From Ilumatobacteraceae bacterium (GTDB taxonomy: Bacteria > Actinomycetota > Acidimicrobiia > Acidimicrobiales > Ilumatobacteraceae), in contig JANQZQ010000043.1 of NCBI GenBank assembly GCA_030728545.1, positions 1-18,607 of the forward strand: a stretch of 18,607 nt of DNA, in the 5' to 3' direction. Below the pieces are notes generated by a model. It made no database searches. It was not told the origin of the DNA and worked only from the letters and a program-made list of their open reading frames with translations. Position 1 is the first letter of the stretch. Each line of letters starts with the position of its first letter. Made by a program: the position numbers and the translations under genes. Shown here piece after piece: positions 11,800 to 18,607 of this stretch.

Positions 11800-14643
11800 G
11801 TGACCAACTCAATCGTCATTCGTGGTGCGCGTGAGCACAACCTGAAGAACATCAGTTTGGAGCTGCCCCGTGACCGTTTGATTGTGCTCACGGGCTTGTC
11901 GGGCAGTGGCAAGAGCAGTCTGGCATTCGACACGATTTATGCCGAGGGTCAACGGCGCTATGTAGAAAGCCTCAGCGCCTATGCGCGGCAATTCCTTGGG
12001 CAAATGGACAAACCCGACGTTGATGTCATCGAAGGCCTTTCGCCGGCTATTTCTATAGATCAAAAGTCGGCGTCACGCAACCCGCGTTCCACCGTGGGCA
12101 CGATCACCGAGGTGTACGACTACCTGCGTCTGCTGTTTGCCCGCATTGGTATCCAGCACTGTGTAAATGATGGTGAGCGACTCACCAAACAAACCCCCGA
12201 GCAAATCGTTGACCAAGTAATGGAGCTCAAAGACGGAACTCGGTTTCAGGTGTTGGCACCCGTGGTTCGCGGTCGCAAAGGTGAGTACGACTCGTTGCTA
12301 GTTGATTTGCTGGGTCAAGGGTTTACTCGGGCTCGTGTCGACGGGGCCGTAGTGGAAATCTCTGAGTTTCAAAAAGCAGGCAAGAAACTGGCGCGCTATG
12401 AACAGCACACCATCGATGTGATTGTGGACCGCCTGGTGCGCAAGGACGGCATTAACCGGCGCCTGACCGACAGCATGGAAACGGCTCTGCGCCTGGCCAA
12501 TGGCATCGCCACCGTCGAAGTTATGGGCAAAGCCGATGCTGTCAGCGAAGTGCTGAACTTCAGCCAGCAGTTGGTATGCCCGAAGTGCACCACGTCGTAC
12601 GAAGAGTTGGCCCCGCGCAATTTTTCCTTCAACACGCCGTATGGCGCCTGCGAGAAATGCCTCGGTCTCGGCACAACCTACGAAGTTGACCCCGACTTGG
12701 TGGTGCCTGACCCAGATCTGAGTGTTGCTGAAGGTGCGCTCGCCCCGTGGCGCAGCGCGCACACCATGTACTTCGTGAGGATGCTCGAAGCCGTGGCCAA
12801 AGACGAGGGAATTGACACCAAAAAGCCATGGGCCAAGCTCACTGCCAAACATCAAAAAATCATCATGCATGGCTTGGGCGAAAATGTCATCGTCAAATAT
12901 CGCAACCGCTACGGACGAGTGCGCGAGTACAGCACCGAGTTTGAAGGTGTGATTCCGTGGTTGAAGCGCCGTCATGAGAGCGCCGAAAGCGATTCGCAGC
13001 GAGAGCAGTACGAAAGTTACATGCGCGAAAAGCCATGCTCGGCCTGCAAGGGTGCGCGACTCAAACCCGAATCGCTGTCGGTAAAAATCAACGACAAAAC
13101 CATCTCTGAGGTGTGTGAACTGTCGATTGCCGAGTCGGCGAAGTTTCTGGCAGGCCTCAAGTTGACTAAGCGCGAAAAGATGATTGCCGAGCGCATCACC
13201 AAAGAAGTAAACGCACGCCTTGGGTTTCTGCTCGATGTCGGTCTCAACTATCTGACCCTCTCGCGCTCGGCTGGCACCTTGGCCGGTGGTGAGGCCCAAC
13301 GCATTCGTCTGGCCAGCCAGATTGGCTCTGGACTCGTGGGCACGCTGTATGTGTTGGACGAGCCTTCCATCGGGTTGCACCAACGCGATAATCATCGCCT
13401 GATCGACACGTTGCACCGACTGCGCGACTTGGGCAACACCGTGCTCGTTGTCGAGCACGACGAAGACACCATTCGGGCCAGCGATTGGATTGTGGATATC
13501 GGGCCTGGCGCTGGTGAACACGGCGGTGCCGTGGTGTACAGCGGCGTCGTGAAAGGCATCGAAAAGGTGTCAGCGTCGGTGACCGGGGCCTATTTGTCGG
13601 GCAAGCGGTCGATCGAAGTGCCGAAGAAGCGGCGCACGATTGGCGCCGACGCGTTGGTCGTGAAGGGTGCGCGCGAGCACAATTTGAAACAGATTGACGT
13701 GCGAATCCCACTTGGGTGTTTCGTTGCCGTCACGGGTGTTTCGGGCAGCGGTAAGAGCACGCTGGTGCGTGACATTTTGTTGCCAGCCCTCATGCAAAAG
13801 ATTTACAAAACCAAGGATTCACCGGGACGCCACAAGAGCGTGACCGGCATTGAGAAGTTAGACAAGGTCATCGATATGGATCAGTCGCCAATCGGGCGTA
13901 CCCCAAGATCCAATCCCGCCACCTACACGGGCGTGTTTGATGACATTCGCAAACTGTTCGCCAATTCGCCCGACGCCAAGGTGCGCGGTTATCAACCGGG
14001 AAGGTTTTCGTTCAATGTGCCCGGCGGGCGCTGTGAAGCGTGCTCGGGTGATGGCACGATTCGCATCGAGATGCAGTTTCTACCCGATGTGTATGTGCCG
14101 TGCGAGGTGTGTAAGGGTTCGCGCTACAACCGCGACACGTTGGAGATTCGCTTCAAGGGCAAAAACGTGGCCGAAGTGTTGCACATGCCCATCAGCGAAG
14201 CTGTTGAGTTTTTTTCCAACCAACCGCGCATCGCGCGCCATCTGCAAACACTCATGGATGTGGGGTTGGGCTATGTACGGCTCGGGCAATCGGCGCCCAC
14301 CTTGTCGGGTGGCGAAGCCCAGCGCGTAAAACTGGCCAGCGAGTTGGCGCGACGCAGCACGGGCCACACCATTTATCTCTTGGATGAGCCCACTACCGGG
14401 TTGCACTTTGAAGACGTTCGTCGTTTGCTTATCGTGTTGGCTCGTTTGGTGGATCAGGGCAACACGGTGCTGGTGATTGAACACAATTTGGACGTGATCA
14501 AGACTGCGGACTGGTTGATTGATCTTGGGCCCGAGGGCGGAGACGGCGGCGGCCAAATCGTTGCCGAGGGCACGCCAGAACAAGTGGCCCGCGTGAAGGG
14601 AAGTCACACCGCGCGTTTCTTAGCCGACGTTTTGCGCGGGTAA
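11800..14643 (+). CDS. uvrA: Excinuclease ABC subunit UvrA
   Basis: Dimeric ABC ATPase that finds bulky DNA lesions and loads UvrB. The 947 residues have two ATPase modules. The first has Walker A GLSGSGKSS (32-40), zinc module Cys260/Cys263/Cys284/Cys287, signature TLAGGEAQRIRLASQ (from about 493) and YVLDEPSIGLHQRDN. The second has Walker A GVSGSGKST (Lys652), zinc module Cys745/Cys748/Cys768/Cys771, signature TLSGGEAQRVKLASE and YLLDEPTTGLHFED. All eight zinc cysteines are intact. The first signature has Ala495 where the family normally has Ser (LSGGE). The start is GTG at 11800, with no Shine-Dalgarno. Only 2 nt separate its TAA from the uvrC ATG, so those two are probably translationally coupled. 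Confidence 0.97.
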   Translation: MTNSIVIRGAREHNLKNISLELPRDRLIVLTGLSGSGKSSLAFDTIYAEGQRRYVESLSAYARQFLGQMDKPDVDVIEGLSPAISIDQKSASRNPRSTVGTITEVYDYLRLLFARIGIQHCVNDGERLTKQTPEQIVDQVMELKDGTRFQVLAPVVRGRKGEYDSLLVDLLGQGFTRARVDGAVVEISEFQKAGKKLARYEQHTIDVIVDRLVRKDGINRRLTDSMETALRLANGIATVEVMGKADAVSEVLNFSQQLVCPKCTTSYEELAPRNFSFNTPYGACEKCLGLGTTYEVDPDLVVPDPDLSVAEGALAPWRSAHTMYFVRMLEAVAKDEGIDTKKPWAKLTAKHQKIIMHGLGENVIVKYRNRYGRVREYSTEFEGVIPWLKRRHESAESDSQREQYESYMREKPCSACKGARLKPESLSVKINDKTISEVCELSIAESAKFLAGLKLTKREKMIAERITKEVNARLGFLLDVGLNYLTLSRSAGTLAGGEAQRIRLASQIGSGLVGTLYVLDEPSIGLHQRDNHRLIDTLHRLRDLGNTVLVVEHDEDTIRASDWIVDIGPGAGEHGGAVVYSGVVKGIEKVSASVTGAYLSGKRSIEVPKKRRTIGADALVVKGAREHNLKQIDVRIPLGCFVAVTGVSGSGKSTLVRDILLPALMQKIYKTKDSPGRHKSVTGIEKLDKVIDMDQSPIGRTPRSNPATYTGVFDDIRKLFANSPDAKVRGYQPGRFSFNVPGGRCEACSGDGTIRIEMQFLPDVYVPCEVCKGSRYNRDTLEIRFKGKNVAEVLHMPISEAVEFFSNQPRIARHLQTLMDVGLGYVRLGQSAPTLSGGEAQRVKLASELARRSTGHTIYLLDEPTTGLHFEDVRRLLIVLARLVDQGNTVLVIEHNLDVIKTADWLIDLGPEGGDGGGQIVAEGTPEQVARVKGSHTARFLADVLRG

Positions 14644-14645
14644 AC

Positions 14646-16514
14646 ATGCTGCGCCCCGAAATGTCGGAGCTACCGACTGGTCCTGGCTCGTATCAATTCA
14701 AAGACGAGCTTGGGCGAATCATCTATGTCGGCAAGGCTGCGAATTTGCGTTCTCGAGTGGCGAGCTACTTCGTTGACCCCGGATTGTTGCACACACGCAC
14801 TGCGGCAATGGTCAACGCTGCGACTGAAGTGGCGTGGATCGAGGTAGACAGCGAAGTTGCAGCCTTGATGTTGGAGTACAACCTCATCAAGCAACACCGC
14901 CCCAGGTTCAACGTGCGCTTGCGAGATGACAAGAGTTATCCGTTTCTGGCCGTCACTTTGGATGAAGAGTGGCCGCGGGCAGTGGTGATGCGCGGGCGCA
15001 AGCGAAAAGGCACCAAGTATTTCGGGCCGTATGCCCACGCCTGGGCAATTCGCGACACGCTCGATGCACTGTTGCGAACGTTTCCTGTGCGCACCTGTTC
15101 GCCGGTGAAGTTCCATCAGCACGAGCGCCTCGGTCGGCCGTGCTTGTTGTTTCATATCGAGAAGTGTTCGGGGCCATGCGTTAACGAGGTGCAACGCGCT
15201 GCCTACGACGGTCATGTGCAGGGCTTGGTGCGGTTCTTGGGTGGAGACACCGACGCCGTGCGAGCCGAACTTGGCTCGGCGATGGAAATTGCTGCCAAGA
15301 ATCAAGCGTTCGAGGACGCAGCCCGTCTGCGCGATCGTCTCGGTGCCATAGATCGCGCTCTTGAGCGGCAACTCATGGTGGGTGAGCGGGGCGAAGATTT
15401 TGATGTAATCGCTCTTAGCGATGCCGAACTCGAGGCCAGCGTGCACGTGTTCTATGTGCGCAAAGGTCGGGTGCTGGGCAACAACGGCTATGTCGTAGAC
15501 AAGTCTGAGGATTTGACGGCTGCGCAGTTGATGCGTCGAGTGATTGTGGATCTCTACGCCGACGAACCAGCGTTGGGTTGGCCAAAAGAAGTCATGGTGT
15601 CGTGCGAACCAGAAGATCTTGTCGCTTGCCAAACCATGTTGGGGGCTAGTCGTGGATCACAAGTGGAGATTCGGGTACCCCAGCGCGGCGACCGCCGCGA
15701 ACTAATGGCAACGGTGTTGAAAAATGCCACTGACGCTCTCGTGCGCCACAAAATGCGCCGCGCCAGCGACCACAACGCCCGCAGTCGGGCGATTTCTGAA
15801 TTGCAAGATCATCTGTCTTTGTCACAGGCGCCACTGCGTATCGAATGTTTCGATATGGCTCACCTCCATGGCACCGACTATGTCGGCTCGATGGTTGTGC
15901 TCGAAGACGGCATCCCGCAAAAGCGCGAGTACCGCAAGTTCAACGTGAAACAAGTTGAAGGCAACGACGACTACGCAGCCATGCGCGAAGTGCTCACCAG
16001 GCGGCTCTCCGCGTACGTGGCCGAGCGTGATGCACCCGCTAGCGAACGCGGTGAGCGGCCTGGGCGGTTTGCGTATCCACCGCAGCTATTGCTTGTTGAT
16101 GGTGGCAAGGGTCAACTCAATGTGGCAATCGAAGTGGTGCGAGAACTCGACTTAGAGGACGAAATCAATGTTGCTGCACTTGCCAAGCGGTTCGAAGAGG
16201 TTTTCTTGCCCGACCAAAGCGACCCCGTGCGTATTCCGCGAGGTAGCCAGGCGCTCTACATGTTGCAGGTGGTGCGTGATGAGGCCCACCGATTTGCCAA
16301 CACATTTCATCGTCAGCAACGCTCCAAGCGGATGCGAGCCAGCGAGCTGGATGGGGTACGCGGTTTGGGTGCCGCGCGCAAAGAACGCTTGGTGAAACAT
16401 TTCGGGGGAATCGCCGGAGTCAAGCAGGCCTCGCGCGAGGCACTGCATGAACTCACCTGGCTACCCGGCGCAGTGGCAGACGCTGTGTATGACCGCTTCA
16501 ACGGCGCTCAGTAG
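14646..16514 (+). CDS. uvrC: Excinuclease ABC subunit UvrC
   Basis: Makes both incisions around a lesion held by UvrB. The 622 residues comprise an N-terminal GIY-YIG nuclease (1-95), here GSY (14-16) and YVG (27-29) with Lys30, Tyr41 and Glu77, for the 3' cut; a UVR motif (about 211-246) that binds UvrB; an RNase H-like nuclease (about 395-555) for the 5' cut, with Asp403 in ECFDMAHLHGT, Asp485 in LLVDGGKGQLN and His548; and a helix-hairpin-helix region (about 570-622) starting LDGVRGLGAARKERL. A cysteine-rich patch in the middle (CSPVKF, then CLLF, CSGPC) fits the iron-sulfur site known in the family. The start is ATG at 14646; ATG at 14661 is possible. Placement straight after uvrA completes the excinuclease. 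Confidence 0.97.
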   Translation: MLRPEMSELPTGPGSYQFKDELGRIIYVGKAANLRSRVASYFVDPGLLHTRTAAMVNAATEVAWIEVDSEVAALMLEYNLIKQHRPRFNVRLRDDKSYPFLAVTLDEEWPRAVVMRGRKRKGTKYFGPYAHAWAIRDTLDALLRTFPVRTCSPVKFHQHERLGRPCLLFHIEKCSGPCVNEVQRAAYDGHVQGLVRFLGGDTDAVRAELGSAMEIAAKNQAFEDAARLRDRLGAIDRALERQLMVGERGEDFDVIALSDAELEASVHVFYVRKGRVLGNNGYVVDKSEDLTAAQLMRRVIVDLYADEPALGWPKEVMVSCEPEDLVACQTMLGASRGSQVEIRVPQRGDRRELMATVLKNATDALVRHKMRRASDHNARSRAISELQDHLSLSQAPLRIECFDMAHLHGTDYVGSMVVLEDGIPQKREYRKFNVKQVEGNDDYAAMREVLTRRLSAYVAERDAPASERGERPGRFAYPPQLLLVDGGKGQLNVAIEVVRELDLEDEINVAALAKRFEEVFLPDQSDPVRIPRGSQALYMLQVVRDEAHRFANTFHRQQRSKRMRASELDGVRGLGAARKERLVKHFGGIAGVKQASREALHELTWLPGAVADAVYDRFNGAQ

Positions 16515-16517
16515 TCT
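16512..16517 (+). promoter_or_regulatory. Stop codon in a putative leaderless -10 box for rapZ
   Basis: TAGTCT begins with the uvrC stop codon and ends 6 nt before the GTG at 16524. It matches TANNNT at leaderless spacing; the spacer is CGGCAC. TATGAC about 18 bp upstream is a poor -35 candidate. Confidence 0.45.
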
Positions 16518-16523
16518 CGGCAC

Positions 16524-17381
16524 GTGGCAGAGATACTGCTTATCACCGGGCTGTCCGGTGCTGGACGCTCGCAGGCTGCTGACGCGTTAGAAGATCTCGG
16601 CTGGTTCGTGGTCGACAACATGCCCGTGGAGCTGGTGGATAAGTTCGTTGAACTTGCCGGGGTCTCGGTAGATCAACCATCGCGTCTTGCACTGGTCATT
16701 GGTGTTGCATCGCAACAAACGGATGCTGTCAAATCGGTGCCTCGGTTGCGCGGTGCCGGGCATGACGTGCGGGTGTTGTTTTTGGAGGCATCGACCCAGT
16801 CGCTCGTCAAGCGCTATACCGAGTCGCGGCGTAAACACCCGTTGCGCACCGAAACAGGCACGGTGTCAGAAGCCATTGAGCACGAGCGCGACCTGCTCGA
16901 ACCAGTGCGTGAGGTGGCCGACAAGGTGATTGATACAACGGCATTGCAGTTGGGTCAGTTCAAGACCCAGCTGACCGAGTTGTTCTCTTTCGACGACCTG
17001 CCTGACACCCTGCAAGTATCAGTGGTTTCGTTTGGCTTCAAGCATGGCATCCCGCTAGATGTTGACACGATGTTCGATGTACGTTTCATTCCGAATCCGT
17101 ATTACGACGAAGCCCTGCGTCCGCTCACCGGCCGCGATGAGGCGGTGCGCCGATTTGTGCTTGACCAAGCTGCAACCCAGGATTTTCTGAATCGAGTAGA
17201 AGGTTTGTTCGAGTCGCTCATTCCGGCTTACCGCAACGAGGGCAAGAGCTATTTGACTATCGCGGTGGGTTGCACGGGTGGGCAGCATCGCTCGGTGGCG
17301 ATTGCCGAGGCATTGAGCCTGCGACTGGCGAATCGCGGTGTCGAAGCCCGCGTGGCGCATCGCGACATCGAAAAAAACTAG
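16524..17381 (+). CDS. rapZ: RNase adapter RapZ / YvcJ-family nucleotide-binding protein
   Basis: P-loop protein of the RapZ/YvcJ family. In E. coli RapZ steers RNase E to the GlmZ RNA and controls glucosamine-6-phosphate synthesis; in actinobacteria the role is less clear. The 285 residues show Walker A GLSGAGRS (9-16), with Arg15 replacing the usual lysine, which to my knowledge is common in actinobacterial members. The C-terminal domain carries the family hallmarks FGFKHGIPLDVDTMFDVRF, NPYYDEALRPLTG and GCTGGQHRSV. The start is GTG at 16524, 9 nt after uvrC and without a Shine-Dalgarno. The usual next genes yvcK and whiA are missing; gap follows after 10 nt. The gene ends in A7 followed by C and TAG. 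Confidence 0.94.
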   Translation: MAEILLITGLSGAGRSQAADALEDLGWFVVDNMPVELVDKFVELAGVSVDQPSRLALVIGVASQQTDAVKSVPRLRGAGHDVRVLFLEASTQSLVKRYTESRRKHPLRTETGTVSEAIEHERDLLEPVREVADKVIDTTALQLGQFKTQLTELFSFDDLPDTLQVSVVSFGFKHGIPLDVDTMFDVRFIPNPYYDEALRPLTGRDEAVRRFVLDQAATQDFLNRVEGLFESLIPAYRNEGKSYLTIAVGCTGGQHRSVAIAEALSLRLANRGVEARVAHRDIEKN

Positions 17382-17384
17382 GCT
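17379..17384 (+). promoter_or_regulatory. Stop codon in a putative leaderless -10 box for gap
   Basis: TAGGCT begins with the rapZ stop codon and ends 7 nt before the ATG at 17392. It matches TANNNT, is identical to the uvrB hexamer, and is preceded by an A7 tract. No Shine-Dalgarno precedes the ATG. Confidence 0.45.
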
Positions 17385-17391
17385 CTCAGCC

Positions 17392-18414
17392 ATGACAGTA
17401 CGTGTAGGCATCAACGGTTTTGGTCGTATCGGGCGCAGCTTTTGGCGGGCGGTGCAAAAGAACGGGGCCGATATCGACATCGTCGCTGTAAACGACTTGG
17501 GCGACAAAAAGACGATGGCTCACCTGTTGAAGTACGACTCGGTGATGGGTGTGCTCGCCGACACCGTGACGTCGACCGATGACGGCATTGTGATCAACGG
17601 CAAGAAGTTGCAGGTGCTGTCTGAACGAGACCCAGCCAAGTTGCCGTGGAAGCAACTGGGTGTTGACGTAGTGGTCGAGTCGACTGGCTTTTTCACCGAG
17701 CGCGACAAGGCTGCGGCACACCTCGCGGCTGGCGCGCGAGTGGTAATCATTTCCGCGCCCGCCACCGGCGCTGATGCCACGTTTGTCTATGGCGTCAACC
17801 ACACCGATTTTGATGCAGCGAAGCATCAAGTGGTGTCCAACGCCAGTTGCACCACCAACTGCTTCGTGCCGCTGGTCAAAGTGTTGGATGACGCCTTCGG
17901 AGTCATCAACGGAATGATGACGACCGTGCACGCGTATACCGGCGACCAAATGTTGGTGGATGGGCCTCACAAAGATCTGCGACGTGCTCGTGGAGCTGCG
18001 ATCAACATCACACCCACCTCAACTGGTGCCGCTCGCGCCACCAGCCTGGTGATGGAGTCGATGAAGGGCAAACTCGACGGAACCTCATTGCGGGTGCCGT
18101 TGCCAACAGGATCAATTACCGATTTTGTTGCCAACCTCAAGACGCAGGCTTCGGTCGAAGAAATTAAAGCCGCGTTCGCAGCGGCGGCTAACGGCCCGTT
18201 GCGGGGTGTGCTGGAATATTGCATAGACCCGATTGTGTCGAGCGACGTGGTGGGCAACCCACACAGTTGCGTTTTCGATGCCGACCTCACTATGAGCATG
18301 TCCTCGGGCAATGGTGGTTCTATGGTGAAGGTGTTCGGTTGGTACGACAACGAGTGGGGATACAGCAGTCGTCTCGCTGATTTGTCCGTACATATCGGCC
18401 GCTCGCTGTCCTGA
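17392..18414 (+). CDS. gap: Glyceraldehyde-3-phosphate dehydrogenase, type I
   Basis: Glycolytic enzyme oxidising glyceraldehyde 3-phosphate to 1,3-bisphosphoglycerate with NAD and phosphate. The 340 residues have the Rossmann motif NGFGRIGR (8-15), Asn34-Asp35 near the adenosine ribose (suggesting NAD use), the active-site SNASCTTNC with Cys153, the base His180 in TTVHAYTGDQ, and the C-terminal WYDNEWGYSSRL. Length is standard. The start is ATG at 17392; a longer in-frame reading from 17338 would overlap rapZ and add non-homologous residues. pgk follows 8 nt after its stop, the classic gap-pgk pair, so one transcript probably supplies successive steps. Confidence 0.97.
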   Translation: MTVRVGINGFGRIGRSFWRAVQKNGADIDIVAVNDLGDKKTMAHLLKYDSVMGVLADTVTSTDDGIVINGKKLQVLSERDPAKLPWKQLGVDVVVESTGFFTERDKAAAHLAAGARVVIISAPATGADATFVYGVNHTDFDAAKHQVVSNASCTTNCFVPLVKVLDDAFGVINGMMTTVHAYTGDQMLVDGPHKDLRRARGAAINITPTSTGAARATSLVMESMKGKLDGTSLRVPLPTGSITDFVANLKTQASVEEIKAAFAAAANGPLRGVLEYCIDPIVSSDVVGNPHSCVFDADLTMSMSSGNGGSMVKVFGWYDNEWGYSSRLADLSVHIGRSLS

Positions 18415-18422
18415 AATCCGGC

Positions 18423-18607
18423 GTGAAGCTTCCAGTCTTAGAAGACCTCGGCGAGGTGCGCGGCAAGACGGTTCTTGTGCGTACCGACTTCAACGTGCCG
18501 ATGGTGGGGCCCGACGATGCGCGAACCATCACCGATGACTTTCGTATTCGTGCCGCCTTGCCGACCATTCATTGGCTCACTGAACGAGGCGCACGCGTCG
18601 TGTGTGC
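18423..18607 (+). CDS. pgk: Phosphoglycerate kinase, N-terminal part (cut by window edge)
   Basis: Transfers phosphate from 1,3-bisphosphoglycerate to ADP, using the product of the preceding GAPDH. Only 61 codons are in the window. The reading from GTG at 18423 shows the substrate-binding segment VRTDFNVP (19-26) and TDDFRIRAALPTI (37-49), both characteristic of the PGK N-domain. A threonine replaces the usual valine in RVDFNVP. The GTG is preceded by no Shine-Dalgarno. The spacing after the gap TGA (8 nt) does not give the TAG-type -10 seen elsewhere, so it is probably expressed with gap. Confidence 0.93.
   Translation, partial: MKLPVLEDLGEVRGKTVLVRTDFNVPMVGPDDARTITDDFRIRAALPTIHWLTERGARVVC

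Noticed and set aside
12298..13521. Long open frame of about 400 codons on the minus strand opposite uvrA
   Set aside because: Same reasons: antisense to a conserved gene, no family motif, composition explained by uvrA codon bias. A similar frame opposite uvrC (14670-15632) was rejected too.
14208..14216. T7 run in uvrA as a frameshift or sequencing error
   Set aside because: The frame stays open and matches UvrA on both sides (AVEFFSNQPRIA), so no error is needed.
753..16523. TAG reassigned as a sense codon, making polyproteins
   Set aside because: Each protein ends at its family's usual C-terminus, the rapZ-gap junction is out of frame, and the TAG preference is better explained by the -10 hexamer.
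17371..17381. A7 run at the end of rapZ as a programmed slippage site
   Set aside because: The TAG follows at once in the normal frame and the family C-terminus is variable and short here; a frameshift would only change the last one or two residues. It may matter more as an A-tract next to the putative gap promoter.
17338..17391. Upstream start extending gap by 18 residues into rapZ
   Set aside because: The extra residues are rapZ sequence in another frame; GAPDH begins at MTVRVGINGFGRIGR.
1..18607. Mobile element, prophage, CRISPR array, toxin-antitoxin or biosynthetic cluster
   Set aside because: No transposase, integrase, spaced direct repeats, defence motifs or large modular enzymes were found; all recognised genes but one are conserved housekeeping genes.

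Overview
The window is dense housekeeping DNA from an actinobacterium (Actinomycetota). The evidence is the gene order pdtaR-polA-rpsA-coaE-uvrB-uvrA, the block uvrC-rapZ ... gap-pgk, an ANTAR response regulator, a MabA-type FabG and frequent GTG starts. The moderate GC content and compact spacing would suit a member of Acidimicrobiia; that placement is inference, because no rRNA or typing marker is present.

Minus strand, 1-3822: a type II fatty acid synthesis operon read right to left as fabD-fabH-fabG-acpP-fabF, with fabF running off the left edge. Its junctions are tight: TAATG between fabD and fabH, ATGA between fabH and fabG. Strong Shine-Dalgarno sequences precede fabG and acpP. FabD carries a C-terminal extension of about 80 residues that reads as a lipoyl/biotinyl-like barrel without an attachment lysine.

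A 75-bp divergent gap (3823-3897) separates this operon from tRNA-Leu(CAA) at 3898-3983. From there everything runs on the plus strand: a 117-residue helical protein of unknown function, the ANTAR regulator PdtaR, PolA (no proofreading residues), ribosomal protein S1 with a probable own promoter, CoaE, the whole UvrB-UvrA-UvrC excinuclease, RapZ, GAPDH and the start of phosphoglycerate kinase. Signal reception, repair synthesis, damage excision, CoA synthesis, translation and glycolysis are thus in one co-directional array. CoaE makes CoA, the source of the phosphopantetheine on the acyl carrier protein encoded in the fab operon.

The most unusual signal lies at gene junctions. Five downstream genes (pdtaR, uvrB, uvrA, rapZ, gap) have no Shine-Dalgarno. 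Each is preceded by an upstream gene ending in TAG, where the TAG opens a TAGNNT hexamer 6-7 nt before the start codon. That is the placement of an actinobacterial -10 box (TANNNT) for a leaderless mRNA beginning at the start codon. The stop codon of one gene therefore seems to double as the promoter of the next. Other points of interest are the FabD fusion, the absence of yvcK and whiA between rapZ and gap, and a Ser-to-Ala change in the first ABC signature of UvrA. No mobile element, CRISPR array, phage gene or rRNA was seen.
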